Below are positions 16,470-23,140 of a stretch of 55,280 nucleotides of DNA, in pieces. The notes under the pieces are model-generated. The model was given only the letters and a program-made list of their open reading frames with translations. It searched no databases and had not been told where the DNA came from. This stretch comes from CAYJPV01 sp964396055 (lineage in GTDB: Bacteria; Acidobacteriota; Vicinamibacteria; Vicinamibacterales; JAKQTR01), in assembly GCA_964396055.1 (NCBI GenBank), contig CAYNDV010000013.1:1-55280 (forward strand). Reading direction: 5' to 3'. The stretch's first letter is position 1; each line of letters begins with the position of its first letter. A program made the position numbers and the translations under genes.

Positions 16470-18203
16470 CTACTGCCCCAGCGGCGGCGGGACACGCTTC
16501 TTCGTGGCCTGCTCGAAGGCGTAGGCGATCGCCAGCAGCCGCGGCTCGCTGCAGCTCAGCCCCGTGAAGCTCGCCGCGTACGGCGCCGGCTTCGCGTTGA
16601 ACCCCGCCGGGAACGGCGAGCCCTGCGGCGCGTTGGGCACGAAGCCGATCGGCACCATCACCGTCGGGTAACCCGGCTTGGCCGCGATCGACGCACCGTT
16701 GCCGCCCGGGAAGAGCAGCGCGTCGAGCCGGTGCGCCTTCATCGCGGCCTCGATGCCGGTCGTGCCGGACAGGGCCAGGTCCTTCGCGCGATCGGCCTCG
16801 TAGCGGGCCCGGTCGGCGGCGAGGTCCATCTCGTCGGACACATCCAGGTTCGACTGGCCGTACTTCAGCGCGTTGGCCCGTGTGTGATTGAGGTTCCACA
16901 GGCGCAGCTCGGTGAGGCTCTTCACGGGTGCCGCCGCGCCCAGCGTGGCCAGCCACGCGTTGAAGTCGCGCTTCATCCCGTACTTGAACACCACCGAACA
17001 CCCCGCGTCGCGGCCCCTGGCGTTGTCCACCCCCGAGCACGTGCCCCAGGCAAGGAAGTTCTTCGTGGGATCGGTCTCCAGCACGCTCGGGATGTCTGCG
17101 GGATCGACAATGATGGCCCCCTCGGCCTTCAGCACGGCGATGGCCTCGTCCATCAGCGCCGCGGCGTCCTTGTTCAGGCCGCCGGCGGGCCGGTCACGTC
17201 CCGGCACCTTCGTCTCGGTGTAGAAGAACGCGCGCGGGATGCCGATGCGCGCGCCCCTGAGGCTGTCGCGCTTGAGGAACGCGGTGTAGTCGCGGCCGGG
17301 CGGCGGCGCGCAGGCCTTCGTCGCCGCGTCGTTCGGATCGGGCGCCGCCCCCTCGAGGATGCCCAGGAGGATGGCCGCGTCGGTGACCGTGCGCGCCATC
17401 GGGCCCGCCGTGTCCTGGTCGGCCGTGATCGGGATGATGCCGTAGCGGCTGATGCGGCCGACGGTCGGCTTCACCCCGACGAGCATGTTCTGGTTCGACG
17501 GGCTGAGGATCGACCCCGACGTCTCGGTGCCGACGCTGGCGGCCCAGAAGCTGGCGGCCGTGCCGATGCCCGAACTCGAGCCGCCGGTGGCGAGGGCGGG
17601 CCGGCCGTCGGCGACCCCGTCGCGCGGATCACGGCGCGGGTCATACGGGTTGCGCCCGTACCCGCCCACCGCGCTGTAGTTGGTCGGCATCGGCATCGGC
17701 GACCCGGCGATCCAGTTGGCCAGTTCGGTCATCACCGTCTTGGCGATGATGATGGCGCCGGCGTCACGCAGGTGTTTCGTGAGCGTGGCCTCGTACGGCG
17801 GAATCAGGCCCTCGAACGCCAGGGCTCCGCCGGTGGTGGGCATGTCGGTGGTGTGGATGTTGTCCTTCAGCGCGATCGGAATGCCGTGCAGCGGGCCTCG
17901 CACCCGGCCCTCGCGCCGCTCCCGGTCGCGGGCGTCCGCCTCGGCCAGGGCCTTCGGATTCACGGCGATCACCGCGTTGAGCGTCTCTTCGTACAGGGCG
18001 ATGCGGACGAGGCACTGCTGGACGATCTCACGGGAGGTCACGCGGCCCTGTTCCATGGCGGCCCGCATCTCCGGGATCGTCGCTTCGACCATCGAGAAGG
18101 CCGGGGCGGGCGATGGCGGCGCGGCCCGGCGGGCGGGCGCCTGGGCGCCCGGGGCGGCGGCGGCCAGGGCGAGCAGCACGGCGATCGGCGGCAGTCGTTT
18201 CAT
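16470..18203 (-). CDS. Secreted amidase, amidase-signature family
   Basis: Hydrolyses a carboxamide bond by a Ser-cisSer-Lys mechanism. 577 residues with a clear signal peptide (KRLPPIAVLLALAAAAPGAQA), so it acts outside the cytoplasm, unlike GatA. The catalytic Lys is in PIALKDNI, the cis-Ser in the TGGSSSGIG block, and the nucleophilic Ser in GTETSGSI. Downstream motifs are normal (KPTVGRISRYGIIP, DTAGPMARTV). The ATG has GGGAGCC just upstream. Substrate is unknown; peptide amides, N-acyl compounds or aryl amides are all possible in this family. It has its own -10-like box in the 70-base gap after the sigma-54 activator. Confidence 0.9.
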   Translation of the reverse strand: MKRLPPIAVLLALAAAAPGAQAPARRAAPPSPAPAFSMVEATIPEMRAAMEQGRVTSREIVQQCLVRIALYEETLNAVIAVNPKALAEADARDRERREGRVRGPLHGIPIALKDNIHTTDMPTTGGALAFEGLIPPYEATLTKHLRDAGAIIIAKTVMTELANWIAGSPMPMPTNYSAVGGYGRNPYDPRRDPRDGVADGRPALATGGSSSGIGTAASFWAASVGTETSGSILSPSNQNMLVGVKPTVGRISRYGIIPITADQDTAGPMARTVTDAAILLGILEGAAPDPNDAATKACAPPPGRDYTAFLKRDSLRGARIGIPRAFFYTETKVPGRDRPAGGLNKDAAALMDEAIAVLKAEGAIIVDPADIPSVLETDPTKNFLAWGTCSGVDNARGRDAGCSVVFKYGMKRDFNAWLATLGAAAPVKSLTELRLWNLNHTRANALKYGQSNLDVSDEMDLAADRARYEADRAKDLALSGTTGIEAAMKAHRLDALLFPGGNGASIAAKPGYPTVMVPIGFVPNAPQGSPFPAGFNAKPAPYAASFTGLSCSEPRLLAIAYAFEQATKKRVPPPLGQ

Positions 18204-18250
18204 GTCAGGCTCCCGGGCGGGACCGCGGCGGCGGTCGGGGTGTGCCGGCC

Positions 18251-18257
18251 ATTTTAC
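18251..18257 (-). promoter_or_regulatory. Putative -10 box GTAAAAT for the amidase operon
   Basis: Read on the minus strand GTAAAAT precedes the amidase ATG by 47 bases. I see no TGGCAC-N5-TTGC element here, so the neighbouring sigma-54 activator probably does not drive this gene by a classical -24/-12 promoter. Confidence 0.4.
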
Positions 18258-18273
18258 CCCGCGCCGGCCGACG

Positions 18274-19956
18274 TCACCGGTGCCCGCCGGGAAGCGTGAC
18301 GCCGTACTGTCGGATGCGCCGCCACAACGTCACGGTGCTGATGCCGAGCGCCTCTGCGGTCCTGCGCCGGTTGCCGTTGAAGCGGGCCAGGGCGCGCTCG
18401 ATGACCTCCCGCTCGCGGGCGTGCAGGTCGAACGTGGCCGTCTCGGGCAGCGGCTGGCCGCCGTCCGGCAGGCGGAGGTCGGGCGGCAGTTCGCGGGTCG
18501 TGATGCGCGGGCCGGTCGCCAGGATGACTGCGCGCTCGAGGGCGTGCTGCAGCTCGCGCACGTTGCCGGGCCAGGGGTAGTCGAGCAGCACCGTCATGGC
18601 GTCGGGGGCGATGCCCTCGACCGGGCGCTCGAACCGCGCGGCCGCCCGTCGGACGAACTCAGCGGCCAGCGCGGGAATGGCCTCCCGGCGCTCGCGCAGG
18701 GGCGGGACCTCGATGGTGAAGGCGGCCAGCCGGTAGTACAGGTCCTCACGGAACGTGCCCGTGTGCACGGCCGCGCGCAGGTCGCGGTTGGTCGCCGCAA
18801 TCACCCGGGGGTGCGCGCGGATGACGACCTCGCTGCCGACGCGCCGGATCTCGTGCTCCTGCACCGCCCGCAGCAGCTTGGCCTGCAGCGCCGGCGTCAT
18901 CTCGCCGACCTCGTCGAGGAACAGCGTGCCGCGGCTGGCCAGCTCGAAGAGGCCCGCCTTGTCGCGGACCGCGTCGGTGAAGGCGCCGCGCACGTGCCCG
19001 AACAGCTCCGACTCCAGCAGTGATTCCGTGAGCGCCGCGCAGTTCACGCTGACAAACGGCTCCCGGGCCCGCCCGCTCTGCTCGTGAATCATGCGGACGA
19101 CGAACTCCTTGCCGGTGCCGCTCTCGCCGGAGACGAGCACGCTGGTCTCGAGGGGGGCCACGCGGGCCGCCAGTTCCAGCGTCTCGCGCATCGCCCGGCT
19201 GGCCAGGACCATCTGCGAGCCGCGCACGTAGTCGTCCACCCGCTCCCGCAGCGTCTCCAGTTCACGGCGGGCCTGGCCGCCTCGCGTGGCGCGGCGCGCG
19301 TCGGCTTCCCGGCGGTGCCGCACGGCTTCCATCAGACGGTCGGCGTCCGCCATCAGGTCCGCCGTCCCGACGCACCGCCAGGCCTCGCGGTCCGCTTCGG
19401 GCTGCTCCGCGTCGCGGCCCACCGCCGCACAGTGGCTGCCGGACACTGCGGCGCACGTGGTTTCCTGGAAACACACCTCGCGGCCGAAGCAGGCCGTGGC
19501 ATACCCGGAGAGGTACCCGATCAGCGAACAGCAGACGGGCTGGGCCGGCGGTTCGGCGGCGAGAAACAGGTACTCCTCCACGTCGCACGAGTGCCGCCAC
19601 GTCACCTCCATGGTGAGATGGCCCGTCGAGGTATCGAGGTCGAGGCGCGTGAGCTCGGCGTGAGCCAAACCTTCCAGCGCCATCAGGGCGGGCGCGAGAC
19701 GCAGCCCCTCGGACGGATCGGCCCAGGGGCGACCTTCTCGCAGGTTGACGCCGTCGAGATACCCGTGCACGTAGCCGAACCGACGGGCCAGGCGGCGGAC
19801 CTCGTCGGGACCCACGAGCGCCCGCATGTCGTGTTTGGCCTGGCCGACAGCCGCGGCGCTGACGATCCGGACCCGTTGATCGTGGATCCACACCTCTCCC
19901 GCATCGGCCCTGAACTCAAAGACCTCCGGTGGCAGCAGGTCGGTGTCGTTTCGCAT
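18274..19956 (-). CDS. Sigma-54-dependent activator with XylR-type N-terminal and V4R sensor domains
   Basis: Transcription activator of the XylR/DmpR group, 560 residues. Residues about 10-110 form the XylR_N domain and about 120-195 the V4R ligand domain with its Cys cluster (CFGREVCFQETTC, SGSHC), suited to metal and small hydrophobic ligand binding. The AAA+ domain (about 245-480) has Walker A GESGTGKE, Walker B TLFLDEVGE, the arginine motif and PWPGNVREL. The sigma-54 contact loop reads GAFTDA, not the common GAFTGA. A Fis-type helix-turn-helix closes the protein (RRTAEALGISTVTLWRRI). Start is ATG 19956. The upstream region carries a G-run array and an inverted repeat that could be its own operator. 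Target genes are not evident in this window. Confidence 0.92.
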   Translation of the reverse strand: MRNDTDLLPPEVFEFRADAGEVWIHDQRVRIVSAAAVGQAKHDMRALVGPDEVRRLARRFGYVHGYLDGVNLREGRPWADPSEGLRLAPALMALEGLAHAELTRLDLDTSTGHLTMEVTWRHSCDVEEYLFLAAEPPAQPVCCSLIGYLSGYATACFGREVCFQETTCAAVSGSHCAAVGRDAEQPEADREAWRCVGTADLMADADRLMEAVRHRREADARRATRGGQARRELETLRERVDDYVRGSQMVLASRAMRETLELAARVAPLETSVLVSGESGTGKEFVVRMIHEQSGRAREPFVSVNCAALTESLLESELFGHVRGAFTDAVRDKAGLFELASRGTLFLDEVGEMTPALQAKLLRAVQEHEIRRVGSEVVIRAHPRVIAATNRDLRAAVHTGTFREDLYYRLAAFTIEVPPLRERREAIPALAAEFVRRAAARFERPVEGIAPDAMTVLLDYPWPGNVRELQHALERAVILATGPRITTRELPPDLRLPDGGQPLPETATFDLHAREREVIERALARFNGNRRRTAEALGISTVTLWRRIRQYGVTLPGGHR

Positions 19957-19965
19957 ATGGCACCC

Positions 19966-20018
19966 GGGGGCGTCGGGGGGCGTCGGGGGGCGTCGGGGGG
20001 CGTCGGGGGCGGGAGGGG
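19966..20018. repeat. 10-bp tandem repeat with G5-G6 runs (potential G-quadruplex)
   Basis: Five G-runs of five or six bases on the plus strand, separated each time by cgtc, followed by ggg and gggg runs. It lies 10-62 bases upstream of the sigma-54 activator start codon, so the G-rich strand is the template strand and the leader RNA would be C-rich. Confidence 0.85.
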
Positions 20019-20058
20019 CGACACGAACAGCTTACGCCCGGTTGTCGGAGAACGTGCA

Positions 20059-20085
20059 TTCTGAAACCCACCGTTTCACTCAGAA
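20059..20085. promoter_or_regulatory. Inverted repeat TTCTGAAAC-n5-GTTTCACTCAGAA, operator candidate
   Basis: TGAAAC (20062-20067) and GTTTCA (20073-20078) are a perfect 6-bp inverted repeat with a 5-base spacer; the symmetry continues imperfectly into TTCTG/CAGAA. Placed in the 256-base divergent region between the sigma-54 activator and the archaemetzincin gene. The spacing resembles a dimer operator. Confidence 0.45.
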
Positions 20086-20212
20086 ATCGTGCATGCGGGG
20101 GGACTGCACCACCAGGGACTCCACGGCCCAGCAGGCGCAAGGGTTTGCGCGACGTCGTTCGCGACGGCCGGCGGGAACCGATCGTGCCTGTCTCGATGGT
20201 GGAGCAGTGTGA

Positions 20213-21115
20213 ATGGCGCACAGGACCTGGCGGGAGGCGCTCGGCAAACTGGACGGCGAACCGGCCGGGGTGCGGGCGTGGCTGACCGACGGCGGATTCG
20301 ATCGGTTACCGGCATCGCGGCCGCGCGAGTGGCGGACGTTGTGCCACGAGCCCGGGCAGACCTTCGAGGAGTTCGTGACGGCCGTCTCGCGGCCCGAGGC
20401 GATCCGGCGCGTCATCTACCTGCAGCCGTACGACGACCTGACCGGGTTGTCGGACACCTGCCGCTCCCTGCTGGCGGCCTTTGTCTCGGCGTTCTTCGGG
20501 CTCCCTGTACGCGTCCTGCCGGACCGGCCGATGCGGCCCGGTGACCTCACGCCGCGCCGGGCGCCGGACACCGGCGGGTGGCAGGTGTCCGCGGCGGCCG
20601 TGCTCCAGGGGTTGCGGGCCGACCGGCCCCCCGACGCGTTCTGCGTGCTGGGGCTCACCGCTCAGGACCTGTACCCGAGCCCGCTCATCTCGTTCTCGTT
20701 CGGCACGGCCTCGCCGTCGTGCCGTGTCGGCGTGTGCAGCGTCGCGAGGTTCGGTCCGCCGTTCTGCGAGGACGTGCCTGGCGAACGGCAGGGGGCGATG
20801 CGGCGCCGGTGCTGCCGGGTGCTCGCGCACGAGATCGGCCACATCGCCGGGCTCGCACATTGCGTGTACTTCCGGTGCCTGATGAACGGCTCGGCGAACC
20901 CCGAGGAGAGCGAGCGTCGGCCGCTGCACCTGTGCCCCGTGGACCTGCGCAAGCTGCACTGGCTGCTGGGCTTCGACCTGGCGGGACGGTACGCCGCGCT
21001 GGACCGCTTCTGGCGTGCCGCCGGGGATCCGGCTGAGGCGGACTGGGCTCATGCGCGCCTCAGCGCGGGGTCGTGGCACCCTGCGGCGACCCGTGGTACA
21101 CTGCCAGTTGGCTAG
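20213..21115 (+). CDS. amzA: Archaemetzincin (peptidase M54) with a substituted second-site cysteine
   Basis: Zinc peptidase-like protein of the archaemetzincin family, 300 residues, no signal peptide, so cytoplasmic. The active site HEIGHIAGLAHC gives zinc ligands H206, H210, H216 and the base E207. It continues with the family motif C217-x4-C222-x-M224, the Met-turn. The family's second zinc site ends in CPxC; here it is C241-P-V-D244, so the fourth Cys is replaced by Asp. The N-terminal half of about 100 residues is longer than in archaeal members. ATG 20213 has GGTGGAG upstream. The physiological substrate is not known for the family. A promoter box for the next gene lies inside its last codons. 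Confidence 0.85.
   Translation: MAHRTWREALGKLDGEPAGVRAWLTDGGFDRLPASRPREWRTLCHEPGQTFEEFVTAVSRPEAIRRVIYLQPYDDLTGLSDTCRSLLAAFVSAFFGLPVRVLPDRPMRPGDLTPRRAPDTGGWQVSAAAVLQGLRADRPPDAFCVLGLTAQDLYPSPLISFSFGTASPSCRVGVCSVARFGPPFCEDVPGERQGAMRRRCCRVLAHEIGHIAGLAHCVYFRCLMNGSANPEESERRPLHLCPVDLRKLHWLLGFDLAGRYAALDRFWRAAGDPAEADWAHARLSAGSWHPAATRGTLPVG
21096..21102 (+). promoter_or_regulatory. Putative -10 box GTACACT for the DUF454 gene
   Basis: GTACACT sits inside the final codons of the archaemetzincin gene, 28 bases before the next ATG. Confidence 0.35.
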
Positions 21116-21130
21116 TCCAGACATCACCTG

Positions 21131-21625
21131 ATGAAGACCCCCGCCCCCCGCGCGTGCCCGTTTTCGGCCACGGACGCGACTGCCGCGCCCGCACAGCCGT
21201 CGTCCCCGGTCAGGTGGCTCTATGCCGCTCTCGGCCTGGCCTGTTTCGGCCTTGGCGCGGTGGGCGCTGTGGTGCCGGGCCTGCCGACGACCGTCTTCCT
21301 GATCGCGGGTTCGTACCTGTTGACCCGCAGTTGCCCGTGGCTGGAACGCCGGCTGCGCGAGATGCCGCTCTTCAGGCGCTACGCGGTGTACCTCGACCCG
21401 GGAGTGCCGCTGCCGTGGGCGGCGAAAAAGCGGGCCCTGGCGGCCATGTGGCTGTCGATCGTGTTCGCCACCGCGCTGCTCGCGTGGCGCAACACGGTTC
21501 CGATGGCCGTCGTGGTCGGCATTCCCCTGGCGGGCCTGGTCGGCACGTGGGTGATCGTGCGGTTCCGTCGTGACGCCGTCATGGCCCGCGAGGTGTCGCA
21601 GTCCGGACCGCCGCTCCGGGTATAA
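21131..21625 (+). CDS. DUF454 (YbaN-like) inner-membrane protein
   Basis: Small integral membrane protein, 164 residues. Three or four hydrophobic helices: about residues 30-50 with the family motif GLGAVGAVVPGLPTTVFLI, a continuation with GSYLLTRSCPWLERRL, then helices near 100-118 and 122-142. Function unknown for the family. It follows the archaemetzincin by 15 bases. No ribosome site is obvious before the ATG. Its TAA stop lies within the -10 box of the following blaI-like gene. Confidence 0.85.
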   Translation: MKTPAPRACPFSATDATAAPAQPSSPVRWLYAALGLACFGLGAVGAVVPGLPTTVFLIAGSYLLTRSCPWLERRLREMPLFRRYAVYLDPGVPLPWAAKKRALAAMWLSIVFATALLAWRNTVPMAVVVGIPLAGLVGTWVIVRFRRDAVMAREVSQSGPPLRV

Positions 21626-21626
21626 T
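21620..21626 (+). promoter_or_regulatory. Consensus -10 box GTATAAT, implies leaderless blaI-like mRNA
   Basis: A perfect TATAAT at 21621-21626 has only seven bases between it and the ATG at 21634, so transcription would begin at or next to the start codon. No ribosome-binding site precedes that ATG. The box also contains the stop codon of the previous gene. Confidence 0.55.
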
Positions 21627-21633
21627 CCGCGCG

Positions 21634-22077
21634 ATGTTCAGGGAACGGCTCCCGCAACGGTCGACTCGTGGCCTTGCCGCCGCGGCTGGCGGGCTCGGAC
21701 CCCTCGAGCGGCGGGTGCTGGAGTGGCTCTGGGCGCGGCAGGATCCCGCGAGCGTGCGCGATGTGCACGCCGACTTCCCGGGCACGGCGTACACCACCCT
21801 GATGACGACGCTCGACCGGCTGTACCGGAAGGGCGTGTTGGACCGGTTGCGGGACGGGCGGGCGTTCCTGTACTGGCCGCAGTTCTCGAACCAGGAACTC
21901 GCCGAAGAAACGGCGCGGCAATCCATCGCCCGGTTGCTCGGCGATGGCGTGCTCCTGCGGCCCGTCTTGTCGACGCTCGTGGACACTGTCACCCAACAGG
22001 ATGCGGCGGCCCTCGACGAACTGGAGTTGCTGGTCCGCGCGCGGCGGCGGGCCCGCGACCGGGGAGAGTTCCCGTGA
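21634..22077 (+). CDS. BlaI/MecI/CopY-family repressor
   Basis: Winged-helix repressor of the penicillinase-repressor family, 147 residues. The core shows LGPLERRVLEWLW, SVRDVHADF, AYTTLMTTLDRLYRKGVL and FLYWPQFSNQE, the standard wing and start of the dimerisation helix. Its stop overlaps the M56 peptidase start as GTGA, the usual BlaI-BlaR1 arrangement in which the peptidase inactivates the repressor. The N-terminal 22 residues are an extension. No beta-lactamase gene is nearby; the TonB receptor after the pair, or the pair itself, are the local candidates for control. Confidence 0.9.
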   Translation: MFRERLPQRSTRGLAAAAGGLGPLERRVLEWLWARQDPASVRDVHADFPGTAYTTLMTTLDRLYRKGVLDRLRDGRAFLYWPQFSNQELAEETARQSIARLLGDGVLLRPVLSTLVDTVTQQDAAALDELELLVRARRRARDRGEFP

Positions 22078-23045
22078 CGGCCGCGGCGCTGACCGCCATC
22101 GTCACTGGCGCGGTGTTCTGCGCGGTCAACCTCGCGGTGTCCGCGGCGGTCTGGATGGCCTGGCCGACCGTCAGCGCCGCCTGCCGTCATCGCGTGGCGC
22201 ACGCGCGTGCCCGCTGGATCTTTGCGTGGCGCGCCGCGCCCACGGTGGCGGCTGCGGTGACGGCCCTGGCGGTGGGGCTGTCGTTCGCGGTACTCGAACC
22301 TGCGTCGACCGACGAGCGCCCCGGCGGCGTGCTGTGGGGCCTCGCGGGGGCCGGCGCGGGCCTCGCGCTGGCCAGCGCCGCCCGTGTCGCGGCGCACGTC
22401 GTCGCCACCGCGCGGTTCCTGCGGTGCCGGGTGTCGCAGCCGATCGCCCTCGCCTGGCCCGGCCCGGAAGGACCGGCCTGGGCCGTCGATTCCGAATTCC
22501 CGCTGGTGGCCGTGGTCGGGTTCCGGCGTCCGCGCCTGGTGGTGGCCCGGTCGGTGGCCGAGGCCTGCACGCCGCCCGAACTCGCGGCGATTGCGGCGCA
22601 CGAACGCTGGCACGTGCTCGCCGGCGATAACCTGCGGCGCCTGTGGCTGTCGGGGTTCGTGGACGCCCTGTCGTGGACGCGGCGGTCGGCTGCCATGAAC
22701 CAGGCCTGGCAGGATGCCACGGAGGATGCGGCCGACGACCATGCGGCCGCCTCCGGTGCCGGCGCCCTGGAACTGGCGGGCGCCCTGCTGACGGTGGCGC
22801 GGCTCGCGCCTGGCGTCCGGCCCGCGCTGCACCCGTCGATAACGTGTTTCTATCGCGGGGGCGCGATCGAACGCCGCGTGCGGCGCCTCCTGGCGATGGC
22901 CGGCGGCCCGGCCGTGCCGCAGCCTGCGCGCGGGTTCCGCTGGCGCCTCGTTCTGGTGGCCGCGGCCGCCACGCTGTGGCTGGCCGGTGATGTGGCGCGC
23001 GGTCTCTACGGCGCGGCCGAGTGGATGGTGCAGCACTTGCCCTGA
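22074..23045 (+). CDS. M56 (BlaR1-like) membrane zinc peptidase without sensor domain
   Basis: Membrane metallopeptidase thought to cut the partner repressor. GTG 22074, overlapping the blaI-like stop by four bases, gives 323 residues. Transmembrane helices lie near the N-terminus (about 3-28), 48-66, 78-98 and at the C-terminus (about 295-315). The zinc motif AAHERWHVLAGD (HExxH) is in the middle and a downstream Glu-rich segment (DATEDAADDHAA) supplies the third ligand region. The penicillin-binding sensor domain of classical BlaR1 is missing, so the signal must come otherwise. Confidence 0.85.
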   Translation: MTAAALTAIVTGAVFCAVNLAVSAAVWMAWPTVSAACRHRVAHARARWIFAWRAAPTVAAAVTALAVGLSFAVLEPASTDERPGGVLWGLAGAGAGLALASAARVAAHVVATARFLRCRVSQPIALAWPGPEGPAWAVDSEFPLVAVVGFRRPRLVVARSVAEACTPPELAAIAAHERWHVLAGDNLRRLWLSGFVDALSWTRRSAAMNQAWQDATEDAADDHAAASGAGALELAGALLTVARLAPGVRPALHPSITCFYRGGAIERRVRRLLAMAGGPAVPQPARGFRWRLVLVAAAATLWLAGDVARGLYGAAEWMVQHLP

Positions 23046-23115
23046 TGGGCGCTGCGACACGGGCGGCCGCACCGGCGGCCGTCTACGACCGCTGGTAGTA
23101 GGTCCCGCCTTCTCC

Positions 23116-23121
23116 TAGACT
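23116..23121 (+). promoter_or_regulatory. Putative -10 box TAGACT for the TonB receptor
   Basis: TAGACT lies 19 bases upstream of ATG 23141 and just ahead of the AGGTGA ribosome site. Preceded by C rather than the usual G. Confidence 0.3.
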
Positions 23122-23140
23122 CCCGGGACAGGTGAATCCG

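Noticed and set aside
14602..16495. Cobalamin riboswitch for the ABC importer
   Set aside because: The permease follows the amidase gene by seven bases, leaving no room for the leader, and no B12-box sequence is seen upstream of the amidase.
16326..18299. 657-residue plus-strand frame opposite the permease and amidase
   Set aside because: Covers two genes with clear family motifs; composition is that of antisense GC-rich DNA.
21570..22073. Longer N-terminus for the M56 peptidase
   Set aside because: It would overlap the whole blaI-like gene in another frame; the GTGA overlap is the normal BlaI-BlaR1 layout.
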